Below, one piece after another: positions 1 through 11,738 of a DNA stretch of 64,000 nt. Numbering within the stretch: the stretch's first letter is position 1; the number at the start of each line of letters is the position of its first letter. The notes beneath the pieces were generated by a model, which saw only the letters and a program-made list of their open reading frames with translations, was not told where the DNA came from and did no database searches. The DNA comes from Siphonodentalium dalli. Lineage: Eukaryota > Mollusca > Scaphopoda > Gadilida > Siphonodentaliidae. The position numbers were made by a program, and so were the translations under genes. Where the stretch lies: NCBI GenBank assembly GCA_032622095.1, contig CP136069.1:157467043-157531042 (forward strand). The letters are read 5' to 3'.

Positions 1-1469
1 GATATAATGGCCACGGGTAACTGAAATTAGATACGGAGCTGGCCAATGTAGAGGTGGAATATTTTGTTGGTATTAGACTCGTCCCTGGCTCATAGGTGAA
101 ACACTATGACGCTATCGTTCTGTGACGTGTCCTCCCCTAAGAGACTAGTACGGACCAACGCCATCTTTTAGTAAACGAAGTCATTTGCATTATCGATCCA
201 AATATAACAATGTAGACACAACAGCAACTCGGGGGATACATATCAAAACACAATATGTTGCCTCGTGTGTTCTGCGAAAATAGTTTACATATTTAAAATA
301 TCTCTTCACAAATACGAAGTAGGATATCAAAATAATATGTTTTGATAATTTATTCCCACCAGAGAGAATCTAGTCGAACGTAGGTATTTGGACACAACAC
401 ACAAATCACTTCAGCCAATCAGCTTGCACTGTTCTATTTCAGGATTGGTCAGAATTCCGACCGGTGATCCAAGGTGGAATTGGTCCATACCGGTCTATAA
501 TAATGATGCCCAAAGCAGAGAGGTGGCAAGGTTTATAGTCTGGGGACCAGTCAATGTTGGCATGTGCCCCAGGCATAAATACTAATATATAAATATGCAC
601 ACATATGGTCTGAGATATGGGAAAGTGACCTTGCATGGCCTAATATGGCTACCCTTGCACAATTGCACTGCAGGGTATCCTTAGTTTCACTGGTACAGTC
701 CCCACTCTAGTTTATAATGGCATTGCATATATCACTTCGAACTGATAACAAGAACCTAATGTTTGTATTTTCAGAGCTGCTTGAAGAGGTTCCAGATGGT
801 GATGTGTTCCTGAGGGATACTATTGCTTCAGTTCTATAGAAAAGAGACATTTGAATGAAACAACTTATCAAACCTGCGTCTATGGATTTAGATTTTTCAA
901 AGTTGCTATTAATATTGTCATTATTAAAGATGAGTTCAGGGTGCCAGTTACAATAACATAAAAATTCTTATTTAACCAGATTTAACCAGATATAACACCA
1001 TTTTCTGTTTTGTTCTGTTATGACAAACAATTAGACATACTAATACCAAAGGATGTCATTTTGTTGTTGAAAAATTAGCTTGATAATTTTTGATGTACCC
1101 CTAAAACATCAAAATGATATGAAATAAATGCACCTTTTATGTTGCACATCTCATTCCGAACATATTATTTTATATACTAGACTCTAAATAAAAATGAAAT
1201 AGAGTTTAGGCCACTTTTTTAATTGTAGGTTTACTGATAATTATGTTAAAAGATGAGGAGGGGAAAACTTTAATTGATTTTGAAGTTTAATTTTATTTTC
1301 AAAGGCTCCTTATTGGTGCACAAGGGAATTTATGTGAGGTTAATCCCAATTACAGCCAATCAGGAATGGTTTTATTTGATATTCTGGCTCGTTAACTATT
1401 TTTTCTTTTTCCGTAAACCAATAATAAAAAAAGATTGCATTAATTTGGAACCCTGAATATATCCTGTCA
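1..1469. other. AT-rich stretch without recognisable gene
   Basis: Only short ORFs without recognisable domains occur here. A run around 770-840 reads as a short open stretch after a pyrimidine-rich, AG-ended sequence, but no neighbouring exon could be matched to it. I see no repeat family shared with the rest of the window. Confidence 0.5.
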
Positions 1470-1471
1470 TA

Positions 1472-1756
1472 TTAATCCTTCCATGACTAGAGCTGCCTGA
1501 ATATGAACGAAAACCCTGTGCCAATGCATTCTCTTATTTATGCGAGTCTCCCATAGGGAGCCTCACATATATAAGAGAATACATTGGCCTAAAAATATTT
1601 ACCTTGACCTTGTAAACCATTGCATTCTCTTGACCTTATAAGCCAGTGCATTCTCTTATTTTTCGAGACTTCCAATGGGAGACTCGCATATATGAGAGAA
1701 TGCACTGGCACAGGATGTTTAATGCTGCACCAGCTCAGCTCCCATCATGAAAGGGT
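1472..1756. mobile_element. Foldback MITE with nested palindromes (TTAA-ended type)
   Basis: The ends are imperfect inverted copies: TTAATCCTTCCATGA at the left and TCATGAAAGGGTTAA at the right. Inside are two 75-bp hairpins built on GCCAATGCATTCTCTTA and its complement (about 1520-1593 and 1632-1712), themselves placed as an inverted pair. The TTAA(C/T)CCTT ends suggest a piggyBac-type non-autonomous element, which is inference because no transposase is present. Confidence 0.6.
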
Positions 1757-1923
1757 TAAATGACAATGAAACTGAACGATTATAAATTGCTTGTTTATAC
1801 TAGCTGTGATTCATGTTTATATTGTTTGCCTGTCCAAAGATATCATGTGTATTTTGTGAGCTATGAAAGCAATGTGTTCCTTTAGTAATCACATCCCCCT
1901 CTTCTCTGTTATGAATGTCACAT

Positions 1924-2319
1924 AACCCTTTACCCAACAAACCGGCCAAAACCGGCCAAATAAAGCTTCAACAGCCTAAAATATCTTCGGTCTGTCTCAA
2001 TAGAACCATACAAATATGGGTATCATTGGAACCGGCTCCTTGACCACATTGTGATAGTTACAGTTATGCCCTGTGCCAATGCATTCTCTTATATATGCGA
2101 GTCGACCATAGGTCGCCTCGCATATATAAGAGAATGCATTGGCCTAAAAAAAAACTTTTTTTAACACTTTTTACCATTTTTTCTTACATTCTTTAACAAT
2201 TTTATAATTTTTAATGTGTTAAGCCAATGCATTCTCTTATATATGCGAGGCGACCTATGGTCGACTCGCATATATAAGAGAATGCATTGGCACAGGGCCC
2301 TTCTGTTGGGTAAAGGGTT
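1924..2319. mobile_element. Foldback MITE with 16-bp perfect TIR and nested palindromes
   Basis: AACCCTTTACCCAACA (1924-1939) is matched exactly by its reverse complement at 2304-2319. Two self-complementary 75-bp hairpins (about 2070-2143 and 2224-2297) are themselves inverted relative to each other around an A/T-rich spacer. A second copy with only one hairpin lies at about 59308-59539, sharing the stretch from AATAAAGCTTCAACAGCC to the right end. The terminal CCCTTT and adjoining TTAA favour a piggyBac-like family (inference). Confidence 0.75.
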
Positions 2320-2950
2320 AAACTATCTAAACCTCGGTAATAAGTTTAACAAATGGCACAGAAAATAAATACAATTTCAAAAATATCCATGAAGTCTTGA
2401 AGTTGTAGCATTTGAGCAATGCATGTGTCGATGATATAATGGGATTTCGAAATATAAGACTAATTTAATTGATTCTGAAGCTAAGTTTTTAACTACTCAA
2501 GTTCCATTTTATAGTTTTGATGCATCTTTCATCACTCAGCCAAGCAAATTCTGAGACCATGATGCCGAGAGTGCATGGGAAACAAATCAATGACCTTGTA
2601 TGGCCTATTATAATAATCTAATTGAACTGAAAGTACAGTACTGTACCTTAAAACTATTTCTCAGTTTGTGGGTGAGTTTCGTAACAAACTCAGCTCAGGG
2701 ACCAGATTATAGGCTTCAAATAGGGAGAAGAAACAATGGCTGAAGTTCAATTTACACACCAACACCACCCTTCTGTATTATGCAAAACAAGAGCCGATTC
2801 ATAAAGCCGATTTTAGTGAGTAAGAACACCATTATAATCATTAAATAAACTTTATATATGCTGTTGGGACATATGCATACTGGAATATGAGTGAGAAGTC
2901 ACCTCTCTGAGACTGAAAGAAGTGACACATTTTAGGGAGAAGGTGTTTCC
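2320..2950. other. Unannotated AT-rich spacer
   Basis: No coding potential, palindrome or shared repeat was recognised between the foldback element and the GTTGGAAATTTCC-rich element. Confidence 0.4.
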
Positions 2951-2978
2951 TAAGTCGCCATCTAGCTATAGGCTCAGA

Positions 2979-4064
2979 GACGTGGCGACAGGGGGGGGTT
3001 TGGGGGGGGGGATTGTCTCACCCCCCCCCCCCCCAACTTTGGTCAAAATTTTCAACAGTTGGAAATTTCATACCTGCCAATACATTAGTTGGAAATTTCA
3101 CACCAACAGTAGGTTGAAAATGTTCTTGTAGTATGAATTCCAAACAATTTCTTGGGGGGAATTAATTGTTTTTGGACCAATATTTGCAAATTTTCTTATT
3201 TTTTGTTAAAAAATTTGGACTGAAATGGTCATCAGTTGGAAATTTTCCAACCTCAGGGGGGGTGTCAGGTTGGAAATTTCCAACAGTTGGAAAACTTGTG
3301 TCCTGGTCCCTCCGCCATGGCCAGTCAAAAACTGCTAGTTAATTTAAGAAAACAATATTGTCATACATTTGGTCAACATTGTCATTGGAATTGTCATCAG
3401 TTGTAAATGTTCCAACCTAAGTGGAGTGTTAGGTTGGAAATTTCCAACTGTTGGAGGGCTTGAGGCTAGTCTAGATGCTAGGATTTTGCGATTTTCTTGT
3501 TCAGATTACAAACAAATTCCGCACCAGGCCGAACCATGGTCGGCCCGGTGTGTCATTGTGTCTCGCCCGTGGCTAATACAAAAATGCTAATAAGTTTAAC
3601 AATATTTTACTATATTTGGTCAAATTTGTGGACTGAAATGATCATCAGTTGGAGAATTTTCCAACCTCAATGGGGGAGTATGAGGTTTGAAATTTCCAAC
3701 ACTATAGGAAAGTTTCAGTTGAGGCCAGTCTAGATGCTAGGATTTGCGATTTTCTTGTTTCAAATTTCAAAATTGTCTCACACAGGGGCCGAACAGCCAT
3801 AGTGAGCCTGGTGTGTCGTGGTCTCTTGCCTGTAGGCGTGTGCTTTTGTATGGAGTTAAATATGTTAAATATCTGAATGTTCTCATACTGGGTATATAGA
3901 ACCATGGTTTATGGAGATATTAGAATTATTCAAAACTTGTGGTCAGTCTGATTCTGATTCAAGGGGGGGGGGGGGGGGGGGTGGGGGGGGGGGGGGGGGT
4001 GCAGTTGGAATTTCCCCAAGGTGGACACCCCCCCGAATGGAAACCCTCTAGCCACGTCCCTGTA
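2979..4064. mobile_element. Repeat element with GACGTGGC ends and GTTGGAAATTTCCAAC internal repeats
   Basis: The left end reads GACGTGGC next to a G-run and the right end GCCACGTC followed by CCTGT. Between them, GTTGGAAATTT(C) and its complement recur many times, with poly-G/poly-C tracts near 2992-3034 and 3962-4000. Related sequence with the same vocabulary lies at 11330-11500 and 29431-30196. It is probably a non-autonomous DNA transposon. The short ORFs inside have no domain and are probably fortuitous. Confidence 0.5.
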
Positions 4065-5034
4065 TAGGCTGGTCCCTAAAGTCTCAGCTTATGGTTATGA
4101 TGATTGACGGTGTCCATCCATCTGTCCGTGCCATGAAGTATGTGTGATAACACTAACAAATTTAACCCAATTTTGACCAAATTTGAATCATGGCTTCTAC
4201 TCATGAATCTCTTGGACGAATTTGAAATTCAGTCCTGCCTCCATATCTAATGAACATAATCCAAATTGGTTTGTGGATTTTATCCAAGTTCACCTTTTCT
4301 TGTGCCACAACTCGACAACAGCATCTATGAAGCACACATTCTTTTATGTGGCAGTCTCCTAGCAACTGTTTTTTTTTTTTCTTCGTATTATTCTTATTCT
4401 GAAAATAAGATGTTACTTTCATGATTAGCCAGGTTTATCGACACATAAATGTCACTTTCAGTAATATGTTACCATTGCCAACGAAAATCGCCTTGATTAT
4501 TTTGCACATACATGGTTTTTCCATTTAAAAGTTTTTTGTCCAATGTGTAGCACACAAAGCTTGTATGCAGGTGGCTGGAGAATGGAATTTGCCTGCAAGG
4601 AAAGATCTTATTTTGATTGAAATCCATTAAAGCATATTGGAGATTGCATCGTGGGACAGATTTTACTTACTCAAAACCAAACTATTATATAGAGAAAAAT
4701 CACTAATAATTCATAAGAGACAGGGACGTTTTAAAAACACGTTTTACAAAATAGTCCCCTGCCTCTATTGAATTCTTTCACATCACTGAACCAGAAATCC
4801 AAATAATTATACCCGTGACACATAAATTTTGATAGCGTGTATGAATACATAAATCGCTAGTTAAAGTGGACATAATTCACCATTGAAATTATTGTTTATA
4901 ATCACTTGAGATATCAAGTTAATCACACATAGGAATAAATACATGTTTCGTTAAATGTGTAGGTTTGGCTCCGTAAAATCTTGTGACTTATCCGGCCAAG
5001 TGCATCTCCATATCAATATCACAGTAACACACGT
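4065..5034. other. Unannotated spacer
   Basis: No long ORF, repeat family or RNA gene was recognised. A T-run lies at 4371-4380. Confidence 0.4.
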
Positions 5035-5255
5035 TATACAGTAATGCCCTAATTTATCGACTCCTTAACCAGAGCTGAATTATGGGTAACTTTTCAGGAT
5101 TTAGTCGGAAATATGGCTTGTTGCCATTCATCGGAAAGCTCTCCCCGAGAGCTTTCCGATGAATGGCAACAAGCCATATTTCCGACTAAATCCTGAAAAG
5201 TTACCCATAATTCTGCTCTGGTTAAGGAGTCGATTACTTAAGGCATTACTGTATA
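5035..5255. mobile_element. 221-bp near-perfect palindrome, hairpin MITE with CAGTAATGCC ends
   Basis: TATACAGTAATGCC at the left is mirrored by GGCATTACTGTATA at the right. The arms are complementary with few mismatches to a small loop near 5143-5148. Termini of the form TA|CAGT...ACTG|TA are characteristic of Tc1/mariner-type MITEs, so a mariner-derived hairpin is inferred. The ORF on the minus strand here is a by-product of the palindrome. Confidence 0.7.
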
Positions 5256-5431
5256 AGATACATGTATGTGTAGTTAAACATACAACTATTATCTTCTTCA
5301 CAATAGACATAAAGTTTGCTGTGTTCTAATTTATATTTTATTGAGAACCTTAATTCACATAAATTGTCCAACATTGTTTGATGTTTGTGGCTATTAAATT
5401 CTTGCTTGTTTAGCCTGTTATCTGTTTGTTC

Positions 5432-5688
5432 TTTAATCCGTTCTATGCTAAATACTCATTGATGAGTAGTTATCCCTTAGGAAATGTTCTGATAATAATT
5501 TCATATTGTCATTTGTTGAACTTATTATCTGAGCATTTCCCTCCTATAAATAGGACTCCTTCTGAACTTTTATTATCTGTTTGTCTGCTTATTTTTCCAG
5601 AACACTCCTCCATATGAATAATAGACCATTCCATTGTATTAATTTTATAGCTGAATGGGAAAATCCATTTATCTTAGAAAGGATTAAT
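5432..5688. mobile_element. TTAA-ended MITE, family with copies at 23279-23538 and 60240-60480
   Basis: The left end TTTAATCCGTTCTATGC and right end AGAAAGGATTAA are degenerate inverted copies. The interior shares long blocks with the other two copies, for example GGAAATGTTCTGATAATAA and TGTCTGCTTATTTTTCC. The copy at 23279 is in the opposite orientation and ends in GAAAGGGTTAA. TTAACCCTTT-like termini suggest piggyBac ancestry. Confidence 0.6.
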
Positions 5689-5690
5689 AG

Positions 5691-5938
5691 GGTGGGCTGG
5701 TGGTTCAGTCAGCATAGTGTCCTACATTGGTGATCTGATTCGGGTTCAATAATAATTTTGCTCTCCAATTTATATATTTATCATACTGACATACTGTCTA
5801 CATTGGTGATCTGATTCGGGTTCGATAATAATTTTGCTCTCCAATTAATATATTTATCATACTGAGATTCTGTCATTGGCGATCTGATTCTGGATTGGTA
5901 ATAATTTTGCTCTCTGATTCATATATTTTCAAATCAGA
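5691..5938 (+). repeat. tRNA-like SINE head followed by three ~73-bp tandem units
   Basis: GGTGGGCTGGTGGTTCAGTC resembles a tRNA 5' part with an A box, and CGGGTTCAATAA about 45 bp downstream resembles a B box (GGTTCRA). The unit from TTGGTGATCTGATTCGGGTTC to the ATACTG-type end is then repeated, so the B box occurs more than once. This fits a tRNA-derived SINE or a Pol III-like relic that underwent tandem duplication. No 3' tail was identified. Confidence 0.4.
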
Positions 5939-6774
5939 CTTCTTCAGGGTTTACAGTGGCCAAGAAAATCATTTTTGTCCATTTTTCAGAATGTTGCCAA
6001 AATTGAAAACCAAGATATGTAGGATCATTGAGGAAACAAAGCTGTAAAAAAAAAAAAAAAATTAAATAATAAAAGAACTAAAATAGATGCACCGATTTTC
6101 CAATTGTTTGATTGAAAAAAGAGAGTGTTTTTCACAGGATTTGTGCTATATAAATAGACAATGGGGACTTTTCGGAGCAGCTGAGTCCTTATAGGCTTTG
6201 GTTCCACACTTCCCATGCCAGTTGCATTTGGGCGTGCCACAATTAATGTTCACGCTTCATGTATAGCTGGGACAATCAAGTAAAGTCGGATTGCCACTAA
6301 AGTTGAGCTCCATGAGTAACTTTCACCAGAAAAAGGGAGGGTATATGCAACTTTTGCCAAAAGGGGTATGCATAAAAATTACATATGGGATTCGATTTTA
6401 CACTCAAATTAATGTTATATTAATTTAGATGCATTAATAATAATTAATATATTTTTAAAAATCATTGTGATTATGAGAGTCAAGCAAACACTTAAAATTG
6501 TGAACTTTAATTTTCTAGAAAAATATACCCATCCCAACTTTCAACGGAAACATACTCTAGCCCGTGTATACTGTATACCTATTCTCCCTTTTGGGGGAGA
6601 ATGATCCTTTAAGCCCAAGTAGTTGATTAGTTCTCAATTGATGGAGTCATGATACATTATGAATGAAGTTGGAAGGCTCCACTATATGTTCTGACACTTT
6701 GCTAGGACCAATTAGTGATATTCATGAAACCACCATGACTTCCTATCTCTTTTGCGATCTTGTCGCACCAAGTA
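5939..6774. other. Unannotated AT-rich spacer
   Basis: No coding region or repeat family was recognised. The A-run at about 6046-6060 is low complexity. Confidence 0.4.
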
Positions 6775-7126
6775 ATTATTATTATGGGTACACTGTTAGG
6801 GCTAACTTTCAATGGGGTGGGGGGAAATTGAAGCCGGCAAGCGCGGAAAGCGACAAAACCTCTGTTTGCACGCACATCACCATGCGCGGAAACTGCCAAA
6901 TGCGACAAAATCGTTGTTTTATCGCCTCGACGAAAGCACCAAAAGGAAATGATCAAACAAGATTTTGTGGTGAGGGGAACCACGGGAAAACGATATAATC
7001 AAATCAAACAAAATCTTGTTTCATTATTTCGCTTGCCACAGTTTTCCTCACTTTCGGTGGTTACCTTGCTTGGCAGATTCTATTTTCCCCACCCCATTCT
7101 ATGTTGGCCATAATAGTATTCCATAA
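6775..7126. mobile_element. MITE with ATTATGG...CCATAAT inverted ends
   Basis: The left arm contains ATTATGG, then CTAACTTTCAATGGGGTGGG. The right arm contains the complementary blocks CCCACCCCATTCTATGTTGG and CCATAAT. A second internal inverted repeat (AAACAAGATTTTG / CAAAATCTTGTTT, about 6956-7022) lies near the right. The 111-aa plus-strand ORF inside shows no domain and is explained by the repeat. Confidence 0.5.
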
Positions 7127-7150
7127 ATTATCATGCCAGCCTAAGATATA

Positions 7151-7174
7151 ATGACCCCCCCCCCCCCCCCCCCA
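7151..7174. repeat. Poly-C tract
   Basis: An uninterrupted C run on the plus strand. Homopolymer length is likely to vary or be mis-assembled. Confidence 0.8.
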
Positions 7175-7369
7175 TCCTTACAATATTAACAATGCTCAAC
7201 AATCCACAATATTGACACAATCATGTCCGTCAAGTAAATGCGCTTACTTGTCATAAAATGAGAGAATTAGTAAACTTGATCACCCTGCAATGATACATTG
7301 CTATTGTTTGTGTTGGGAACCTTTTCTACACGATTTCTATATCAACAGCATGTCTACGTTCATAGGTTC

Positions 7370-7690
7370 AGAGTCTACCTGTTTCAAGTTGTAATTTTAG
7401 CGGGAAAAGTTTTTTGGACGGTTATAAGAATTTAAAGAGAGTTTACTAACTATAAAATATTATTTATCATAATTTGTCTTCACATGAACTGTGCGAGTTG
7501 AAATTTGACACACATATCAATATCAATTATGACTGTCTACCTGTTTCTAGTCTGACATTTAAGTGGAAACAGGTTTTTTGGGAGGTTTTAAGAATGTTTC
7601 CTGCTAAAAAATATTAACTATCACAATTAGCCTCATCATGGATTGTACGAGTTGAAATTTGGCACACATCAAGGCATCAAGCAGTATTTT
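7370..7690. repeat. Two-copy direct repeat, period about 165 bp
   Basis: The block running from GTCTACCTGTTTC to CGAGTTGAAATTTG(A/G)CACAC occurs twice, at roughly 7373-7520 and 7533-7685, with moderate divergence. The same CCTGTTTCCA vocabulary recurs at 9370-9410 and 13690-13720. Confidence 0.5.
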
Positions 7691-8158
7691 TGAGAATTTT
7701 GGTGGGCACAGTTGCGATCAAAATTTAACATTGTGCCCTGTGGAGATTTTTGACGATTTACCCACCTGCTCATCATGATACCACTTAATGGCTATTATAT
7801 AAGCATGGCTCTTACATGTGATCTACTGTAACTCTATGTGATTTTACATAAGTAACATGCAATATAGTTAGGCCACCAGATACTGTAATCGAAAAAATGT
7901 GGTTCACATGTATGGCTCAAGTGATAATGTCCAATATTCTTCAAACCTAATGTTTGTCAAGTCTAAACTTTCAGGATATGGTTTCAAATTGATTGACAAA
8001 TGTTTAATGCCAGGATAAAGCACCACATAAGAAGTTGTGATGTAACAAATCTACATGTCATCTTCATGTCATTGTTTGTTAAATTGTTCAGCCATTTATA
8101 ATTGTGTAATATTAGCATGCCATGATGAGATACTTATTCATCATTCTCTTTTAGTATT

Positions 8159-8354
8159 AAATTTGGATAAACCCGACCAACATTTATGGAACAAAAACTC
8201 ATCTATGCATATGATATGTTTAGCAATACATGTGGATAGGATGGTATTGTTTTAAAATTTGAAACAAAACTACCACCCCCATGTGTATTACTAAGCAAAT
8301 CATAAGCATAAATGAGTTGTTGTTCAATAAATATCGGTGGGCTTTATCCAAATT
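8159..8354. repeat. Foldback inverted repeat of about 195 bp
   Basis: The arms 8159-8237 and 8277-8354 are imperfect reverse complements. AATTTGGATAAA at the left pairs with TTTATCCAAATT at the right, and ACTCATCTATGCATATGATA pairs with the ATCATAAGCATAAATGAGT arm. This is probably a hairpin MITE. ORFs on both strands here are shadows of the palindrome. Confidence 0.55.
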
Positions 8355-8721
8355 GGAAGTGGGAATCATGTTGATCTGATGATAAAGAAGATAGTTTCTC
8401 CGTCCACTCAATACATCGGCCCCGGGATGCATGTCTCACATACTAAATGAACATCTTAGTTAACATAAAAAACACGCTCTCCAATTCTTTGTCATGAGAA
8501 TAAAAATGAATTGTCAGTATACAACCAGGCAAGAAATTTCTGGACACTTTCTGAGACAACTTTTTATAAGAAGACATCATGCCATTATGTGCCTGGTCTT
8601 ATATAGAGAACATACATGTAAATGACACAGTACATGGACAAAGCTTCCAGAAAAATTGCATAAGAATCACGATTAATGGGATAGAATGACACTTGTCATC
8701 AATTTACCATATCTGCTAAAG

Positions 8722-9198
8722 TTAAAGGTAATCAACCCGATAAAACTCCTCTCAATTACTATTTCAATGGCTTCGGGGGTCAGAAATATTTGATTCGAGT
8801 CGAGGAAGTCACCCATCAATGCTCAGATTTGTTAGATATCGATTTTAGAAATAAATTATTTTTCATTATCGGGAATACTATCTGGCCCAGAACTCAGTCA
8901 AAATTGCGTTAAAATTACCACTTGATTTTAGAGTTATTCATCCTTGTCTGTTTGAATAGATTTGGAGTACACATCCAGAGCAGATTACGGCAGTTATTGG
9001 TACTCATCTCGAGAACATAAGAATTTTCAAAAATCAATATCTAATAACTCTGAGCTTTGTTTGATGGGTTCCTCGACTCGAATCAAATATTTTTTACCCC
9101 CAAAGCCAAAGAAATAGTAATATAGGACCCTCTGATCGGATTGTTGTTGTTGGAATCTGTTGAGATGGGGACCCTCTTTACGGGTTGAGTACCTTTAA
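8722..9198 (-). mobile_element. TTAAAGGTACTCAACCCG-type MITE, copy A
   Basis: The ends are TTAAAGGTAATCAACCCG and CGGGTTGAGTACCTTTAA. The interior keeps the hallmark block in which TTGATTCGAGTCGAGGAA appears on both arms, forming long subterminal inverted repeats. It is inverted relative to copies B (13733-14220) and C (18745-19208). TTAA at both ends is consistent with a TTAA-targeting transposase. No ORF with transposase motifs is present. Confidence 0.75.
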
Positions 9199-9279
9199 AG
9201 TCATGCATTCTACATGTATGTGTGGTGCATTTTGTGGCAACATCACTCTCTGTTTTGTCAATTTCCAGGAAGCCACTTA

Positions 9280-9420
9280 CAGAACTAGCTATGTGTAATA
9301 ACATGTTTTCTTTTTACCAGGTTGACGAAAAAAATAGAGGGGTGTACAATTATAATAAGCCTAAAAAAAAACCTGTTTCCACTAAAATGGAGTTGGGAAC
9401 AGGTAGATTCTGAAAATAGA
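9280..9420 (+). repeat. Dispersed repeat, second copy at 13590-13722
   Basis: Both copies run from AACTAGCT through ATAACATGTTTT(C)TTTTACC and AAATAGAGGGGT to GGTAGATTCTGAAAATAGAC. Each neighbours a copy of the TTAAAGGTACTC MITE, on opposite sides, so the pair of repeats was probably mobilised or duplicated together. Confidence 0.5.
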
Positions 9421-9750
9421 CACACTGGTGGTATAGAAACCGTTCTCATATCGCTTTTTTTGGACACAAGGAATCCGAATAAAAAGACAGATTACCCGGA
9501 GTCGAACGTACTGGATATCGCCATATGACCCCCCACTGTAAATACAAAACTGGTTAATATGTACTTTTATTTTGTGACATTTTGAACCAGAATATTAGTC
9601 AACTTGTGTTAAAATTACTACATTATAGCATATCTCTACTTGAAAGAAACAATGTGTTGGTTAATTTGGATTTTCCTGCCATTTGGAGCCGAAAAATGTA
9701 TTTATTTATTTAGCTGAAAAACGCTCAATTTCACGGAAATATTGTTTTTA

Positions 9751-9960
9751 GCTCACCTGAGACGAAGTCTCTGGTGGAGCTATAGTCATCACTCGTCGTC
9801 CGTCCGTCAAGAATCATCTTCTCCGCCAAAATTGTAAGATGGAACGGGTTCATATTTGGTGTGGATGTTCCCTAGGTGAATCACATTCAGATTTGTTCAA
9901 ACGAGGTCATCAGGTCAATTAGTTGAGAAAGCAGGGCCACAACTCTATTCCTTCATAGTA
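9751..9960 (+). repeat. AGCTCACCTGA-type interspersed repeat
   Basis: It begins AGCTCACCTGAGACGAAGTC and continues through CGTCGTCCGTCCGTC and a moderately conserved tail. I recognise this opening as a very abundant dispersed repeat of bivalve genomes; that link is recollection, not a search. Tail-like sequence (GGGGTCACCAGGT and similar) recurs up to about 11280. Confidence 0.5.
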
Positions 9961-10321
9961 ATTCTTAGAACGACTTTTTTCAATTGACTTTGGTCAATTA
10001 TATATATACATGTATATTGTTTAACATTTTTTGAAAATTGAAAAACTAATGCCATTACATTTCTGAAGGTTGTGCCCCCTGGCCCTTCACTCAAGTGCAC
10101 TGCTTCTGCCACCCTGGCCTGGTCCCAAAAATAAAATTTACTCAAATTCTTGACAGAATCATTAATAAGAAGCATTTACTTTGGCTGTAACTGTATGCTG
10201 GGTATGCCTACACAATCATGTCAAATGAAATCTTGACATTTTTATAAACATTCCTTGGAGATCTGCTAGAAGTCATTAATTCCCAATCTATCATGTATTG
10301 TTCAAATCAGGACAAATAGCA

Positions 10322-10732
10322 TGTCTGTCATTTGCAGAATGAGGTCCCCAGAGGGTGAATTTAGTGATGCTATCCCACACAGCGGCCTAGCATCACCAAA
10401 TTCACCCTCTGGAGACCTCATTCTGCTTAGGCCTCATCTTCTTGGTAGTATCTATATTATCAAATTAACATTTTTGTTAGTTATATTTCCCTTCTAGGAA
10501 GTTTCTATAGCCCCTAATTTGCAGAAGATAAATTCATAATTGAGGTGCCCAATGGGTGAACATCACCAACTTCAATTGGGGAACTTCTATCTTGTCCTAG
10601 GTCTGCCATAGCAGTTAATGGCCTTAGCTGTATGAGGTCCCCAGAGGGTGAATTTAGTGATTCTAGCCCGCTGTGCTGGATAGCGTCTACTAAATTCACC
10701 CTCTGGGGACCTCATTCTGCAAATGACAGACA
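10322..10732. mobile_element. 411-bp element with about 46-bp TIRs and internal hairpins
   Basis: TGTCTGTCATTTGCAGAATG at the left is reproduced as its complement at the right end, and the match continues through GAGGTCCCCAGAGGGTGAAT. The left arm itself folds as a 90-bp hairpin (10334-10425), and so does the right arm (10633-10720). Related hairpins occur at 10812-10885 and 22020-22115. Confidence 0.65.
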
Positions 10733-10811
10733 CACTGTCACACTATTTCAAGGTTTGATTGTATAATACATTGTGTTGCTTGAGGCCAGGCATGCACAAT
10801 GTAGGAACAGA

Positions 10812-11005
10812 CACGCTTTTTGTGATGCTATCCCGCACAGTGGGCTAGCATCACCAAATTCGCCCTCTGGAGACCTCATTCTGCTTAGGCCTCATCTTCT
10901 GGGAAGTATCTATAGTATCAAATTTACATTGTTGTTAGTTAAATTTCCCTTCTAGGAAGTTTCTATATCCCCTAATTTGCAGAAGATAAAATTCATAATT
11001 GAGGT
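10812..11005. repeat. Duplicate of 10354-10540 (period about 467 bp)
   Basis: The half-hairpin GTGATGCTATCCC(A/G)CACAG and the following GGAGACCTCATTCTGCTTAG, continuing to CCCCTAATTTGCAGAAGATA, match the earlier block almost base for base. This indicates a local direct duplication of the right part of the preceding element. Confidence 0.6.
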
Positions 11006-11329
11006 AATTATCCTTATCAGATTTGTGAAAATGGGATCACAAAGTCAAATAAGGGCAGAGCCGGAGACTTAACTATTTCACTACATAGTAATTAAATGGG
11101 GTTACCTGGTCAAATAGTGGCCAAGCGAAGGACAGTTTCCCTCTTAATATGCTTCCTTCACAAGGACCATCAGGTGTATTTTACTGATATGTATGATATG
11201 TATGAAGGGTTCTTTGGTGTCTGGGATTCAAATTTATTCAGATGGGGTCACCAGGTTAAATAGGGTGGGACCAGGGACATAACTATATGTCTCTATAGTA
11301 ATTCTTTAAATTGAGAAAGTTTGAGGTGT

Positions 11330-11500
11330 CGGTTGTGAAATTCCAACCTAAGACTTGGGAGTCTGGAGCCCGGTCGGGAGGGGACTTGTTGAGCTGGAGG
11401 AGGGGGGGGGGGGGGGTGATCAGTAGTGTACAGTTGGTAATTTCAAGGTGGATTTTCACCAATCTACATACTTGAAGTCTCTCTAGCCACATATCCTGTT
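11330..11500. repeat. Fragment of the GGAAATTTCC/poly-G repeat family
   Basis: It shares GGTTGTGAAATTCCAACCTA, a poly-G run (11401-11416) and TCTCTAGCCAC with the element at 2979-4064. The 122-aa ORF on the minus strand has no domain and reads through the G-run. Confidence 0.4.
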
Positions 11501-11738
11501 TAAATCTACTTCTTTTAAAGTGATTATGAAAAGTGCTGACTGTTGTGGTCTCCAGAGTCCCAGTCTTATCAGTCTTTGCAGTCTGGTGAGCGACCCCACA
11601 GTCATTGACTGTCTTGTTTTCAGACACCATGCATACAAACGAATATCGCAATACTATGAATTGTGTTTCGTGTACATATTCTGGATATGTATATCAGTCA
11701 AAATGATCTTATTGATATCAATTTCATGTAAGCTAATC

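Noticed and set aside
1519-2300. Regularly spaced hairpin repeats that superficially resemble a CRISPR array
   Set aside because: There are only four units, in inverted pairs with unequal spacers inside MITE-type termini, and the genome is eukaryotic.
3962-4000. Long G and C homopolymers considered as G-quadruplex regulatory elements
   Set aside because: They sit within decayed repeats at several loci with variable length. Nothing links them to a gene.
6663-6998. 111-aa plus-strand and 93-aa minus-strand ORFs
   Set aside because: They lie across a MITE with inverted ends, overlap each other on opposite strands and have no domain.
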